The position numbers and the translations under genes are program-made. Shown in pieces: positions 37,845 through 48,030 of a stretch of DNA of 64,000 bases. This stretch comes from Pirellulimonas nuda (lineage in GTDB: Bacteria > Planctomycetota > Planctomycetia > Pirellulales > Lacipirellulaceae). The DNA lies in the NCBI RefSeq assembly GCF_007750855.1, contig NZ_CP036291.1, positions 3,720,001 to 3,784,000 on the forward strand, given 5' to 3'. Numbering within the stretch: position 1 is the stretch's first letter; every line of letters starts with the position of its first letter. A model generated the notes under the pieces. The model saw only the letters and a list, made by a program, of their open reading frames with translations, was not told where the DNA came from and made no database searches.

Positions 37845-38350
37845 GCCCGGTGGTAGCTTCGGCTTGGTGACGCGGCCAACCGGATGGCTGGAGAGAGGCC
37901 TCCGCGCTGTGTGTGGCGGGCCAGGCGACCTGCAGCAGCAGGCGGCGGACCTCGGGGACCGTCAGCGGGATCTGCTCGCTCGGATGGCGCCTCTTTCGAG
38001 GAGGGTTGGCCTCCGTTCTCGGGACGACCAAGCAGCGCGTGGGCGAACTTCGAGAGCGTGATGTGACGGCGCCAGTCGTCCAAGCTCCGCACCCCGTACT
38101 CGTCCGGTCTGCCACTCTGCCTGCTGGAAGCGCTCTCCAATTGCCGACCGCGATCCGGCAATCGCGACGAGCGTCTTCAGCAGCTTGCCCTTTGAAACGC
38201 GTGTAAGAAAGCATGCCCGATCGGCCGGATCGCTGAGCCACTCGCGCACCAGACTGCACTTCTGGAAGCCCGCTTCGGCAAGGTGACCGAACGGCCGGCA
38301 CGCCCACTGGTAGAGCTTCTCCCCCTTGGAGCCCGCACCTGTGCCTCGCA
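37845..38350 (-). mobile_element. Remnant of an IS701-like transposase
   Basis: On the minus strand, pieces in different frames read KGEKLYQWACRPFGHLAEA, RACFLTRVSKGKLLKTL, VAIAGSRSAIGERFQQAEW, YGVRSLDDWRRHITLSKFA and finally IPLTVPEVRRLLLQVAW. This order matches the C-terminal half of IS701-type DDE transposases (AGSRWAIEExF, LIPLTVPEVRRLL). Several frameshifts separate the pieces and the N-terminal half is missing. Inactive relic. Confidence 0.7.
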
Positions 38351-38540
38351 TCGGTACTCTCGGGCTTGCGGGGTCGCCGCTTGCCCTTCTCCCTTAGCAT
38401 CGAGACGACAGGTTCGGCGGGAGCCCACTTGGGGCATCACGGCCACGGTCTCGTGCGTCTCCGCCGACGCGGGGGATTCGCGTAGCAGCATCTGGCAAGG
38501 CTCCTCCATCGCCGGGGCGCCGCGCGATGGCCCCGACACG

Positions 38541-38645
38541 CTACGCAGCGCGTCGGTCCGCCGCGATCGCCAGCGCCGCGCAGGCGGTCCGCATCCCTAG
38601 CGATGCCGGTTCAGGAACCTGGCCGCCGACGTTGATGGTAAACGT
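38541..38645 (-). pseudogene. C-terminal PEP-CTERM tail fragment
   Basis: The minus-strand frame ends ATFTINVGGQVPEPASLGM followed by ACAALAIAADRRAA and a stop, which matches a PEP-CTERM sorting tail (VPEPASL, hydrophobic helix, Arg-rich end). Nothing recognisable lies upstream on this strand. Confidence 0.4.
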
Positions 38646-38860
38646 GGCGCCGTCGTAGTGGGGACCAGCCACAGCGCCGCTGGCGTCGAGGCGTTCAGGT
38701 GGGGCGCCCCCGGGGGCATGCAGGGTGGGGGACCCGGCCGGCGGCCAGTACGAGAGCGTCGGGCTCGGCGTGTCGGCAAGCGACGACGCGGTGGTGGGGT
38801 ACGCCCACAACGGCAAACTCGAGGCCTTCACCCGGGAAGCCCAGGGGGCTTGCAGGGGAT
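38628..38860 (+). pseudogene. Remnant of a HAF-repeat extracellular protein
   Basis: The plus strand reads DGKRGAVVVGTSHSAAGVE then AFRWGAPGGMQ and, after a frameshift, VGDPAGGQYESVGLGVS followed by ASDDAVVGYAHNGKLEAF. This is the HAF repeat pattern (GVSADGSVVVG...EAFRW...LGDLPGG) of secreted proteins. No start codon, signal or sorting tail on this strand. It slightly overlaps the opposite-strand PEP-CTERM scrap, so the two come from different decayed genes or an inversion. Confidence 0.5.
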
Positions 38861-39142
38861 CGGCGACTCGCCCCTCTGCGGGACGTAGGTCCACCTCTGC
38901 GAGTTTCGAACCTACCGAAACCGACGAAAACAACGAAGCCGACGCGGTCTCGCGGTGGACATTCTGTTATCCAGAGGGGTACTCCCTACGCACCAGACCT
39001 GCCCAGCTTTAGAGCGAATCACAACGCTGCGTCGATCTACGCTTTGGGGGGCCTAAGCGATGCTCAGGCACTTGGAGTTTCCGCGGTGACCGTGGTCGGT
39101 GAGTAAGATAGTTCTGTCAGATAAATTAACACGAGGGTGGCA

Positions 39143-40603
39143 ATGATCCATCGCAATCTGTTCTCTCTCACTCTGCTCTCGGCCGCTGGGTTGTTCTTAT
39201 CGGCGACAGGGGTCGCCCCTGCCGTCGATGCCGCCGACCGCAGGCCGAACGTTCTGCTGATCTGCGTGGATGACCTGCGGCCTGAGCTCGGCTGCTACGG
39301 CGTTGACTATATCCACTCACCGAATATCGATCGGCTCGCCGCCCGCGGGCGGGTCTTCCACCGACACTATGTCCAGGCGCCCACTTGCGGGGCGTCGCGG
39401 GCAGCGTTATTGACCGGCCGGTATGGCGGACGCACCAACTCTGCCTTGTTCGAACGCGCAGCGCGGTCGGCCGAGGAGCCGGGGTCGGTTTCACCGTCGA
39501 TGCCGGCGTGGTTTCGCAAGCACGGCTACACGACGGTTGCGGTCGGCAAGGTGTCGCATCACCCGGGCGGCAAGGGAGGGGACCGCTGGAACGACCCATC
39601 AAAGTCCGAGATGCCCGACGCTTGGGACGCTTGCGTCGCCCCGTCCGGACCGTGGAAAGACCCCCGCGGATGGATGCACGGGCTCGCCCATGGCGAGATT
39701 CGTGGCGAAGCGAAGCCGGGGGGCGGTGTTGAGATGGACGTCATGCAGTCGGTCGAGGGCCCAGACTCGATCTACCCGGACGGGATCGCGATCGACGAAG
39801 CCTTAGCTCGTCTGGAAAGGCTCGCGACCGACGAACAGCCATTCTTCTTGGCGGTCGGGGTGCTGCGTCCACACCTGCCTTTCGGAGCGCCGGCCGAGTA
39901 CCTCGCTCGGTATGCCGACGTCGAGCTACCGGCGACGCCGCACCCGAGCAAGCCACCGGGGCGGACCACCTGGCACCGCTCGGGCGAGTTCATGCAGTAC
40001 GACCGAGACGGTCGTGACCCGAACACCGACGCCCAGTTCGCTGTCGCCGTGCGAAAGCACTACGCGGCGTGCGTGTCGTACGCCGACGCGCAGGTGGGAC
40101 GCTTGCTGGACGCGCTCGAACGGACGGGCTCGGCAGACGAGACGCTTATTGTCCTCTGGGGAGACCACGGTTGGCATCTGGGGGAGCACGCCATCTGGGG
40201 CAAGCACGCCCTGTTTGAGGAGTCGCTCCGTTCGCCGTTGATCGTCGCCTACCCCGGCCTGCCCAGGCCGGGAGAGTCGACCGACGCGATTGTAGAATCC
40301 ATCGATCTATTCCCCACGCTGTGCGAGCTAGCCCGGTTGCCGATGCCCGGGTTCGTCCACGGAGCGTCGTTAACACCTATTTTAGAAGACCCAACATCGG
40401 CAGGGAGTCCCGCGGTGAGCTACAGTCCCAACGCGGAGACGATACGTACGAACAGGCGCCGCTTGGTGCTCCACCACGACGGCTATTGCGAGCTTTACGA
40501 CCACACCACGCCCGAGGGCGAGACGAAGAATGTGGCCGAAGAGAGAGCAGGCGTCGTCCGACGTCTGACCCGTCAACTGGCGAGTCGGTTGCTGGCTGAG
40601 TGA
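39143..40603 (+). CDS. Secreted sulfatase (iduronate-2-sulfatase-like)
   Basis: 486 residues from ATG 39143, which follows GAGG by six bases; GTG 39137 is less likely. Signal peptide about 1-30 (VDAADR). [17 protein letters not shown] gives the metal-binding Asp pair. [15 protein letters not shown] contains the CxAxR sulfatase signature, with C82 as the residue converted to formylglycine by a separate maturase. [17 protein letters not shown] holds the second metal and sulfate site. The overall pattern follows iduronate-2-sulfatase-type enzymes. It probably removes sulfate from algal or animal polysaccharides in the periplasm. It stands alone between remnants and an empty stretch. Confidence 0.9.
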   Translation: MIHRNLFSLTLLSAAGLFLSATGVAPAVDAADRRPNVLLICVDDLRPELGCYGVDYIHSPNIDRLAARGRVFHRHYVQAPTCGASRAALLTGRYGGRTNSALFERAARSAEEPGSVSPSMPAWFRKHGYTTVAVGKVSHHPGGKGGDRWNDPSKSEMPDAWDACVAPSGPWKDPRGWMHGLAHGEIRGEAKPGGGVEMDVMQSVEGPDSIYPDGIAIDEALARLERLATDEQPFFLAVGVLRPHLPFGAPAEYLARYADVELPATPHPSKPPGRTTWHRSGEFMQYDRDGRDPNTDAQFAVAVRKHYAACVSYADAQVGRLLDALERTGSADETLIVLWGDHGWHLGEHAIWGKHALFEESLRSPLIVAYPGLPRPGESTDAIVESIDLFPTLCELARLPMPGFVHGASLTPILEDPTSAGSPAVSYSPNAETIRTNRRRLVLHHDGYCELYDHTTPEGETKNVAEERAGVVRRLTRQLASRLLAE

Positions 40604-41155
40604 TGCAGCAGTTCTTCGCAAAGCAGTCAAAGCAATCCCGACGGCTTGCCGCTCGTCCGAGCGTCCCTCACGGCGCCTACCGAGGGCTTGCCGCCGGGCG
40701 CCCGCATCCCTGAACTGTTGGGCGTTAGGGCTGTCTAGACGGCAGCCACTAGGCAAGTTTCGGCAAACGCCAATCTCGCAGTGGCGTAACGCGCCTGGGT
40801 CGTCCCGGTCGCTGGCGAGCCGAACGAGGTTGCAGCATCTTCGACGGCTGGGCGCCTCGAGCTTCCTGAGGAGGTCTCGGCCAAGTTGGGACACCGCTGC
40901 GAGTTGGCGGAGCCGGCAAACCGCCCCGGATGATGCGACTTCGGTCGGCTAGCCGGTCGGCAGCCCGAAGGAGGAGAGCCGCACCGCGGCGAGTTCTTGA
41001 GGGCGGCCGTTGAGGTAGTGGGTGTCCAACCTCGGCCACGTGTCTGACGCGATACTGCGCCCAGCACGACGCCACTTTCTTCTGCCGAGAAGCTAGCGCG
41101 GCTGCACTGTTGAAGAATCAACTGCGGGATGCGCGCTACCAAGGCTGTGGCGGAT
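40604..41155. other. Non-coding stretch after the sulfatase gene
   Basis: No gene, RNA or transposon feature recognised. Minus-strand frames in it lack motifs or ribosome sites. Confidence 0.4.
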
Positions 41156-41560
41156 TTAGGCGTCATAGAAGGAAGCAATCCGAGCGGTCACGAAGCCCAG
41201 CACGGTGCGCCAAGCCTGCTCGACTTCGGGCGACCATTTCGGGTCAAAATCTGCGGCCGTTGCGACAATTGCGTCTAGCCAGAGCGGGTACCATTCAGGC
41301 TTGACGTCTCTGTGAAACCGATCGTGGCTGCGGCCAGTCTCAGTGAGCTGGGCAAGGCCTTCGGGGGTGCCCGCGACAGCGTCCCCGCAGAGCTTCAAAG
41401 ACGATTCGAGCATGCCCCGCTGGCGGTCCATGTCGGTAAAGCGAAACTTTGCCGCGATCTCGTCGCTAGAAGCGAGCAGACGCTGGTAGAAGGCCCGCAC
41501 GAAGCGTTCGGACTGAAGACATCGGTCCAAGCTCAGTGCAAACACGTCTTTTGCATACAT
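41156..41560 (-). CDS. Globin-family protein
   Basis: 134 residues from MYAKDVFALSLDRCL (a start seven codons earlier is possible). FVRAFYQRLLASSDEIAAK followed by FRFTDMDRQRGMLESSLKL resembles the A-E helices of single-domain globins. SHDRFHRDVKPEWYPLW matches the F-helix to G-helix turn (consensus H..xGVxPxHYP). Two His residues compete for the proximal ligand and neither has exactly the usual spacing to VKP. The C-terminus ends with ARIASFYDA. Likely a cytoplasmic haem protein handling oxygen, NO or sensing. It is monocistronic. Confidence 0.75.
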   Translation of the reverse strand: MYAKDVFALSLDRCLQSERFVRAFYQRLLASSDEIAAKFRFTDMDRQRGMLESSLKLCGDAVAGTPEGLAQLTETGRSHDRFHRDVKPEWYPLWLDAIVATAADFDPKWSPEVEQAWRTVLGFVTARIASFYDA

Positions 41561-41581
41561 GGTCCGACCGATGGGGTTCAA

Positions 41582-41889
41582 TGCCGATCAGCCAAAGGGA
41601 GCAAGCGTACCGTATCAGCCGCGGAAGGCCTAGGAGGAGGACGGGCCACTGCCGATGACCAAACGCACGGTAGCGGCATTTCGGCGTCAATTCAAGCGTG
41701 CAGATTAGCGGCCTTCCCGGTGAGGTCTGGCGGCCGAGATCCGCTGTATTTGCATCACTCGCAGCGGATGCCAGCCTAGCCAACGTCACGTCGGTGGACA
41801 TCACTTCGTTCAGAAGCGGCTCCGGCCAAGTTGCCGGAGATGGATCGGTCTCGGCGATTGGGAAGCGGCCCTCGTATCCGCGTGCAAGA
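41582..41889. other. Intergenic region holding repeat R2, copy 2
   Basis: Between the globin and the DUF1501 gene. No gene is seen; the repeat at 41793-41836 is the only feature recognised. Confidence 0.4.
41793..41836 (+). repeat. Dispersed repeat R2, copy 2
   Basis: Shares the core GGTGGACATCACTTC, TTCAGA and GGCTCCGG with the minus strand of 2195-2236. Both copies would translate as VDITSFR plus GSG. It lies in a non-coding stretch. Confidence 0.5.
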
Positions 41890-43350
41890 CTACGCGTTTA
41901 AAAGGAGGTCCTTCACCACGTGGGCCGGCTCGACACCGGTGAGCCCCACGTCCAGCCCGCGGAATCGGTACGTGAACCTCTGGAAGTCGATGCCCAGGCA
42001 GTGCAGGAGCGTCGCGTGCATGTCGCGTAGGTGCACCGGCTTGTCGACGATGTTGTAGCTAAAGTCGTCGGTCCGGCCGTACTCCAGCCCGCCACGCACG
42101 CCGCCGCCCGCCATCCAGATCGTGAAACACCGGCCATGGTGGTCGCGGCCCGCGCCCGGGCTGTCGAACGCGCCCTGCGAGAAGACCGTGCGCCCAAACT
42201 CCGTGGCGAACAGCACCAGCGTGTCGTCCAGCAGGCCGCGTTGATCGAGGTCGTTGACCAGGGCGGCCGTCGGCTGGTCGATGTCCTGGCACTGGCGGGG
42301 AAGCTGGCGGGCGAGCGCGATGTGCTGGTCCCAGCCCCGGTGGAACAACTGCACGAACCGGACGCCTCTTTCCAGCAGCCTGCGCGCGAGCAGGCAGTTC
42401 GCGGCGTAGCTTCCGGGTCGGGCCGCGTCCGGACCGTAGCTCTCGATCGTCGCCGCCGACTCTCCGCTCAGGTCGGTCAGTTCCGGAACGGACATCTGCA
42501 TACGAAACGCCATCTCGTACGCGTCGATGCGAGCGAGCGTCTCGGCGTCGGCGGTACGCTGGGCGGCGAGGTGGTTCATCCTCTCCAGGTCGTCCAGCAG
42601 CGCCCGCCGCTGGCCGCGGGACACGCCGGGGGGGTTGCTGAGATAGAGCACCGGGTTGGCGCCGGGCCGCAGCCCCACCCCCTGATGCGTCGAGGGCAAG
42701 AACCCGCTCCCCCAGAGCCGGGAGAAGATCGGTTGCCCCGGGTTCTTGCCGGAGCCCTGCGAGGTCATCGTGATAAACGTCGGCAGGTCGCGGTTGCCGC
42801 TCCCCAGCCCGTAGCTGATCCACGCGCCCATGCTGGGGTAGCCGGGCTGCTGGTTCCCGGTGTTGACGAACGTGACGGCCGGGTCGTGGTTGATCGCCTC
42901 GGTGTGCATCGACTTGATGATGGCGATCCTGTCGGCGATCCCTTGGGTGTGGGGCAGCAGGTTGCTGATCCAGGTCTGGTGCGCGCCGCAATACTTGCCG
43001 GGCGCCATGGGCTGAGTCACGGGGTACGACGATTGGCCGCTCGTCATCCCGGTCAAGCGCTGATCGCCCCTGACGCCCGCCGGCAACTCGGTTCCGTGGA
43101 ACCTGGTCAGCGTCGGCTTGTGGTCGAACAGGTCGACCTGCGACATCCCGCCCGACTGCAACAAGCACACCACCCGCTTGGCGCGCGGCGCCACGTGCGG
43201 GACGACCGACGCCGCCACGCAGTACGCCGACGCCTCGTCGGCGGCCAGCATCGTCCCCAGCGCCATCGCGCCGACTCCCCGAGCGGCGTCTCCCAGGAAC
43301 GCTCGCCGCGTCGCCTGCTGCGCGTGTTGGTCGAGTGGGTCGGCTGGCAT
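41890..43350 (-). CDS. DUF1501 protein with TAT-type leader
   Basis: 486 residues. The start has a twin-arginine-like leader (ATRRAFLGDAARGVGAM). VVCLLQSGGMSQVDLFDHK, GVRFVQLFHRGWDQH and FATEFGRTVFSQGAF with GRDHHGRCFTIWMAGGG define DUF1501, a sulfatase/alkaline-phosphatase-fold family without proven activity. Its start lies four bases after the PSD1 cytochrome gene, the standard planctomycete pair. Probably exported folded, and co-expressed with the cytochrome. Confidence 0.9.
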   Translation of the reverse strand: MPADPLDQHAQQATRRAFLGDAARGVGAMALGTMLAADEASAYCVAASVVPHVAPRAKRVVCLLQSGGMSQVDLFDHKPTLTRFHGTELPAGVRGDQRLTGMTSGQSSYPVTQPMAPGKYCGAHQTWISNLLPHTQGIADRIAIIKSMHTEAINHDPAVTFVNTGNQQPGYPSMGAWISYGLGSGNRDLPTFITMTSQGSGKNPGQPIFSRLWGSGFLPSTHQGVGLRPGANPVLYLSNPPGVSRGQRRALLDDLERMNHLAAQRTADAETLARIDAYEMAFRMQMSVPELTDLSGESAATIESYGPDAARPGSYAANCLLARRLLERGVRFVQLFHRGWDQHIALARQLPRQCQDIDQPTAALVNDLDQRGLLDDTLVLFATEFGRTVFSQGAFDSPGAGRDHHGRCFTIWMAGGGVRGGLEYGRTDDFSYNIVDKPVHLRDMHATLLHCLGIDFQRFTYRFRGLDVGLTGVEPAHVVKDLLLNA

Positions 43351-43354
43351 GGCA

Positions 43355-46300
43355 TTAGTTCCGTGTAACCGCTTCGCTGAGGTTCAGCATGAGCGAGGCT
43401 ACCTGGGTCCAAGCGGCGTGCTCGGCCCGCTCGATCGACGGAGTGCGGGGCGACTCGCCGACCCAGAGCAGCGCTTGGGCCGCGGTAGGATCGCCAGCGT
43501 ATCGCACCCGTTCCCGCCCGAGAGTCTGGGACAGGATCGCGACCTCTGCTTCGCTCGCGGGCCGAGACACACAAGCCAACATGCCCCACCGCAGGCGAGC
43601 GTCGTCGCTCGGGTCGCTGGCGATCATCTGCTCCGCAAACGCCCGAGCCGCCTCGACGAACTGCGGGTCGTTCAGCAGCACCAGGGCCTGGAGCGGTGTG
43701 TTGGTCGTCGGCCGATCGACAACACAGGTCTCTCGGCTGGGGGCGTCGAACGCCGCCAGGTTCGGCGGCGGGACGGTCCGTTTCCAGTACGTGTAGAGCG
43801 ATCGGCGGTACAGCTTCTCGCCGTGGTCTTGAACGAACGTCTGTGCGGTGGCGGGCGTGCTCCCGTAGTGGCTCACCTCCCGCCACAAATCGCCCGGCGC
43901 GTACGGATTCACGCTCGGCCCGCCGAGCCGGTGTGACAACAGGCCGCTCGTGGCCAGCGCCAGGTCGCGGACCAGCTCGGCCTGCAGCCGGAAGCGTGGT
44001 CCACGGGCCAGCAACTCGTTCAGTGGGTCCCGCGTCTGAAGCTCCTCACTGGCAATAGAGCTCTGGCGGTACGCGGCAGAGCTCACGATGTTGCGGACCA
44101 GGCGTTTGACGTCCCAGCCGCTCTCCACGAAATCGACCGCCAGCCAATCGAGCAGTTCCTGGTGGGTCGGATAGGATCCCTGCAGCCCGAAGTCGGCCGG
44201 CGTGCGGACCAGGCCGGCGCCGAAGAACTGCTTCCACACTCGGTTGACGGCCACCCGGGCGGTTAGCGGATGACCCGGCGCCACCAGCCACCGGGCGAGG
44301 CCCAGCCGGTTGTCCGGCAGCTCCGGGCCGAACGCGGGCAACGCCTCGGGGACGCCCGGGGTTACTTGCTCGCCCGGCTGCGCGTAGCTGCCGCGTTCGA
44401 GCACGTGGGTCGCCCGGGGCTGCTCGGCCTCGGCCATGATCATGGTGGAGAACTCTTCCGTCAGCACGCCGAGCCGCTCGCGGGCGTTTTCTAGCGCGAT
44501 CCGCGTGGGGCGCGTCGCCGGCGCATGCTGTGCGAAGTACTCCGCCACCCCCTGCTGCTGCTCCGCGCCGCGCAGGTGCGGCGGCGTGTTGAGCGTGGCG
44601 ATCAGCTCGGGCGGCAGGCTGCTGCCGTCGTCAACGCCCGTGATGACATCGAGCTGCATCTTGCCGGCGACCCGGTTGCCGCCGGCGCCAAAATTGAGCT
44701 GCACGGTCAGGTAGGGCGTGTCGGTCGCGCCGACGGGGCGATCGAAGGTGTACGTCAGGTGCTGCGGCTCACCCGCGATGATCTGGGGCGACCAGCCGTT
44801 CTGGTAGCGCGGATCGAGGACATTCTCCGGCCGGTAGCCTTCGCGCCAACTGCTGGCCGTCACCTGTTGGGCGACGATCAAGCGGTGGAGGTTTACTTGG
44901 TCGCCGGGGACCCGGTCTGCGCTCATTGATAGCGCGGTCACTGTGAACGTCTTGGCGGCGTCTCCCTCGTCTAGCCTGCCGTGGCCAAGCATCCCGTCGT
45001 TGCGGTCGTCGGGAAGAAAACGCACGCGGAGCCCGGTGACCGGCTCGGCGATCGCCGGCAGCCCGAGCAACACGTCGTAGGCGGCAAACCCGGGCGCCGA
45101 ACCGATGCGAACCGTCCGTTCACCCTCGATCTCGAAACCGCTGCTCGCATTGGGCGTGCTGATGGCGAGCGCGCGGGTCGGATGGACCGACAGCCCGGCG
45201 CCGCGTTCTTCCAGAACGGCCTGCTGCCGGGCCTCCCAGGCGGAGACCTCACCCTCGATTGGGTTGGCCAGCTTCTCCTCAAGGCGGGCAATCTCACGTC
45301 GCAAGGAGTCTTCTTCTCCCGTTTGCAAGACCGTCTTCGCTCGGAAGTAGGGGCGCGGATTGACGCCACCGTCGCCGTCCAGGCCCTGATCGCTGATCGT
45401 ATTAAAGAAGGCGAACAGCCGATAATAGTCCCGCTGGGTAATCGGGTCGTACTTGTGGTCGTGGCACTGGGCGCAGCCGAGCGTCAAACCCATGACCGCC
45501 TCGCCGAGGGTCTTCACGCGATCGGCGTTGTAATTGGCGAGGTTTTCCGCCGGGATGGTTCCTCCTTCGTGCGTCACCATGTTGTTCCTCTGCATGCCGG
45601 TAGCGATGAGCTGCGCCGGAGTGGGGTCGTCCAGCAGGTCGCCGGCGAGCTGCTCGGTGAGGAACCGGTCGTACGGCAGGTTGGTATTGAACGCGTGGAT
45701 GACCCAGTCGCGCCACAACCACAGGTGCCGTCCGCCGTCGATCGAGAAGCCGTTGGTGTCGGCGTAGCGCACACAGTCGAGCCAGTCGAGGGCCATCCGC
45801 TCGCCAAAGTGGGGGCTCTGCAGCAGTCGGTCCACCAGCCGCCCGTAGGCGTTGGGCGACGCATCGGCGACAAACGCCCGCACCTGCTCGGCCGAAGGGG
45901 GCAGGCCCGTAAGATCGAGGTGCAGCCGCCGAACCAGGGTGTAAGGGTCGGCCGGGTCGTTGGGCGAGAGCCCCTGGGCCTCCATACGGGCCAGCACAAA
46001 CCGATCGATTTCCCCGGCAGGCCAACGCTTCAGGCGGACCTCCGCGGGCGCCACGCGCTGTGGGTCGACAAACGCCCAGTGCTTCTGGTAGGCCGCCCCT
46101 TCCGCGATCCATTTCCTTAGAACCTCTCGCTCAGAGGGCGACAGCTTCTGCTTGGCTTCTCGGGGGGGCATGACACGCTCGTCATCGGCGAACACGCGCT
46201 CGACCAGAGAACTCGCGTCCGTATCTCCGGGCGTGATCGCCCCGTGCGCGATCGCCGCACCGCGGTCGTCCAACCGCAGGCCCGCCTGCCGGGCGTAGGC

Positions 46301-46429
46301 GTCGGGCCCATGGCACCGGAAGCAGCGATCGGAAAGCAGCGGCAACACCTCGCGCTGAAAATCGACGCCCAGCGCTGCTTGGGGACCCAAAACAAGCGCC
46401 ACGCAAAGCAGCAGCCGGCGAAATCGCAT
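43355..46429 (-). CDS. PSCyt1/DUF1549/DUF1553 cytochrome-like protein
   Basis: 1,024 residues from ATG 46429, which begins a clean signal peptide ([15 protein letters not shown]); upstream codons are unlikely. [10 protein letters not shown] near 36-43 is a c-type haem site (C36, C39, H40) in the PSCyt1 domain. DUF1549 follows with [31 protein letters not shown] and [16 protein letters not shown] concanavalin-like middle region precedes DUF1553, with [19 protein letters not shown] and [19 protein letters not shown]. These very large proteins are a planctomycete speciality linked to degradation of complex carbohydrates. Coupled to the DUF1501 gene. Confidence 0.9.
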   Translation of the reverse strand: MRFRRLLLCVALVLGPQAALGVDFQREVLPLLSDRCFRCHGPDAYARQAGLRLDDRGAAIAHGAITPGDTDASSLVERVFADDERVMPPREAKQKLSPSEREVLRKWIAEGAAYQKHWAFVDPQRVAPAEVRLKRWPAGEIDRFVLARMEAQGLSPNDPADPYTLVRRLHLDLTGLPPSAEQVRAFVADASPNAYGRLVDRLLQSPHFGERMALDWLDCVRYADTNGFSIDGGRHLWLWRDWVIHAFNTNLPYDRFLTEQLAGDLLDDPTPAQLIATGMQRNNMVTHEGGTIPAENLANYNADRVKTLGEAVMGLTLGCAQCHDHKYDPITQRDYYRLFAFFNTISDQGLDGDGGVNPRPYFRAKTVLQTGEEDSLRREIARLEEKLANPIEGEVSAWEARQQAVLEERGAGLSVHPTRALAISTPNASSGFEIEGERTVRIGSAPGFAAYDVLLGLPAIAEPVTGLRVRFLPDDRNDGMLGHGRLDEGDAAKTFTVTALSMSADRVPGDQVNLHRLIVAQQVTASSWREGYRPENVLDPRYQNGWSPQIIAGEPQHLTYTFDRPVGATDTPYLTVQLNFGAGGNRVAGKMQLDVITGVDDGSSLPPELIATLNTPPHLRGAEQQQGVAEYFAQHAPATRPTRIALENARERLGVLTEEFSTMIMAEAEQPRATHVLERGSYAQPGEQVTPGVPEALPAFGPELPDNRLGLARWLVAPGHPLTARVAVNRVWKQFFGAGLVRTPADFGLQGSYPTHQELLDWLAVDFVESGWDVKRLVRNIVSSAAYRQSSIASEELQTRDPLNELLARGPRFRLQAELVRDLALATSGLLSHRLGGPSVNPYAPGDLWREVSHYGSTPATAQTFVQDHGEKLYRRSLYTYWKRTVPPPNLAAFDAPSRETCVVDRPTTNTPLQALVLLNDPQFVEAARAFAEQMIASDPSDDARLRWGMLACVSRPASEAEVAILSQTLGRERVRYAGDPTAAQALLWVGESPRTPSIERAEHAAWTQVASLMLNLSEAVTRN

Positions 46430-46657
46430 GGTGGATCGTGGCAGAGTCGAGGAGGATCGCAGCAAGCCGGCCTGCATGATGACTCGTGACAAGCGGCAGG
46501 GAAGCACGAGACAGGGTTATCTAAATCATAGCCTAGAGTCGACCGGCAGCCTCGGCCACGGGCGTTTGACCACGTTAGATGGCGGATCGGCGGGCGCGAC
46601 GCATGCCAGATGCTGGCCCACGCGGTCCGCTCGCCCACAGGAGCCGACCGCGGCCCG

Positions 46658-47938
46658 CTAGAGTCGCCACGGCGAGCGCATCGACGGGCTCAACAGGGCG
46701 TTCACCGCGTCGCTATCGGAAAGCTCCGTCGCCGGGTCCCAGGCGAACGGTTTCCCCGTGACCATCGCTAGGTTGATCAGGTGGCACGCGCTCGCGGTGC
46801 GGTGCCCCGCCTCGGCGCCGGCGGCCACCGGCCGGCCCCCGCGGACCGCGTCGAGAAACCCCCGTCGGTGCACCGCGTACGGGTCGACCCGCGGGAGCTC
46901 CACGCCTTGGAGCAGAGACGGCGGCTCCGCCGAGAGCCCGCAGCCGTGAACGGCGACGAACAGTTTTCCCTCGGTCCCTTCCAGCGTCAGCCCGCGTGGC
47001 GCGGAGTTGTCCCCCACCATCTTCATGCCGGTGGGGTAGTGGTTCTCGAAGTTGAACGTGATGAACGCGTCGTAGAAGCCGCCACGCGGCGGCGTGCCGG
47101 TCGCCTCGACGCGGGTCGGGCCCGTGGCGTCGAGCCCCAGGATCATGTGCGCCAGGTCGATGACGTGGGCGCCGCGGTCGGTGATCTCTCCGCCCCCGTA
47201 GCGGCGGTGGAACCGCCAGAAGAAGTGGCAGCGCTTCTCATTGTAGGGGGACACGGGGGTGTGCCCCAGCCAGAAGTCGTAGTCCAGCCCCGCGGGGGGA
47301 TCGGCGTCCGGCGGGGGGGTGGTGAAGTGCTCTACTTCTTGCAGGTGCGCGTCGAGGTTCGGCAGGTGGATCCGCACCGTGTGGACCTCGCCGAGCCGTC
47401 CCTGGTCGACTAGCTGCTTGGCGGCCGAGGCGCCGGGGTTCGACCGCTCCATCGACCCGGTCTGCAGCACCACCCCCGCGTCTGCGACCGCTTTGCACAA
47501 CGCACGCCCCTCGCCTATCGAGTTGGTCAGCGGCTTCTCGCAGTAGAGGTGCTTGCCTGCGCGGGCCGCGGCGATGCCGACCAGCGCGTGCCAGTGGTCG
47601 GGGGTGGCGACAAACACCACGTCGACGTCGGGCCGGCCGACCACCTCGCGGAAGTCGCCGCTGGCCAGCGCGTCGGGGAACCGGGCGGACGCGCCCTTGA
47701 GGTGGCCGGCGTCGACGTCGCACACCGCCACCACGCGCACGTCGGGCTGCTGCGCCAACCAGTCGAGGTGCATGCCCCCCATGCCCCCGGTCCCCACGCA
47801 CGCCACCCCTAGCCGGTCGCTAGGGGCGCCGGCCCACAGCCGGGTCGCCGGGACGGCCGCCGCGGCGCCCGCGATCGCGGCGGCCCGCCTCAAGAACTCC
47901 CGCCGGTTTCCGGCCCGATCCAGGTCATTGGTGTGCAT
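46658..47938 (-). CDS. TAT-exported Gfo/Idh/MocA family oxidoreductase
   Basis: 426 residues. A twin-arginine leader (NRREFLRRAAAIAGAAAA) is followed by the NAD(P)-binding site GVACVGTGGMGGMHLDW. VFVATPDHWHALVGIAAA and HLYCEKPLTNS give the EKP catalytic-lysine motif. GGGEITDRGAHVIDLAHMI and HRRGFLDAVRGGRPVAAG are C-terminal family blocks. Members oxidise sugars, inositols or related alcohols. An internal piece of this gene (46826-47268) has been copied to 4329-4767. Downstream it faces the cytochrome gene on the same strand with a 228-base gap. Confidence 0.9.
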   Translation of the reverse strand: MHTNDLDRAGNRREFLRRAAAIAGAAAAVPATRLWAGAPSDRLGVACVGTGGMGGMHLDWLAQQPDVRVVAVCDVDAGHLKGASARFPDALASGDFREVVGRPDVDVVFVATPDHWHALVGIAAARAGKHLYCEKPLTNSIGEGRALCKAVADAGVVLQTGSMERSNPGASAAKQLVDQGRLGEVHTVRIHLPNLDAHLQEVEHFTTPPPDADPPAGLDYDFWLGHTPVSPYNEKRCHFFWRFHRRYGGGEITDRGAHVIDLAHMILGLDATGPTRVEATGTPPRGGFYDAFITFNFENHYPTGMKMVGDNSAPRGLTLEGTEGKLFVAVHGCGLSAEPPSLLQGVELPRVDPYAVHRRGFLDAVRGGRPVAAGAEAGHRTASACHLINLAMVTGKPFAWDPATELSDSDAVNALLSPSMRSPWRL

Positions 47939-48030
47939 GGCGACTCTCGGTCAAGACGAGGAGAAGGAAAAGGGGGCAGGCCCGGTGGAGCATTCAACAC
48001 GTCGTCACTGAGCACGCGTGGATGGACCCG

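Noticed and set aside
42031-43368. 445-codon plus-strand frame antisense to the DUF1501 gene
   Set aside because: No motif or signal; the opposite strand has the full DUF1501 pattern.
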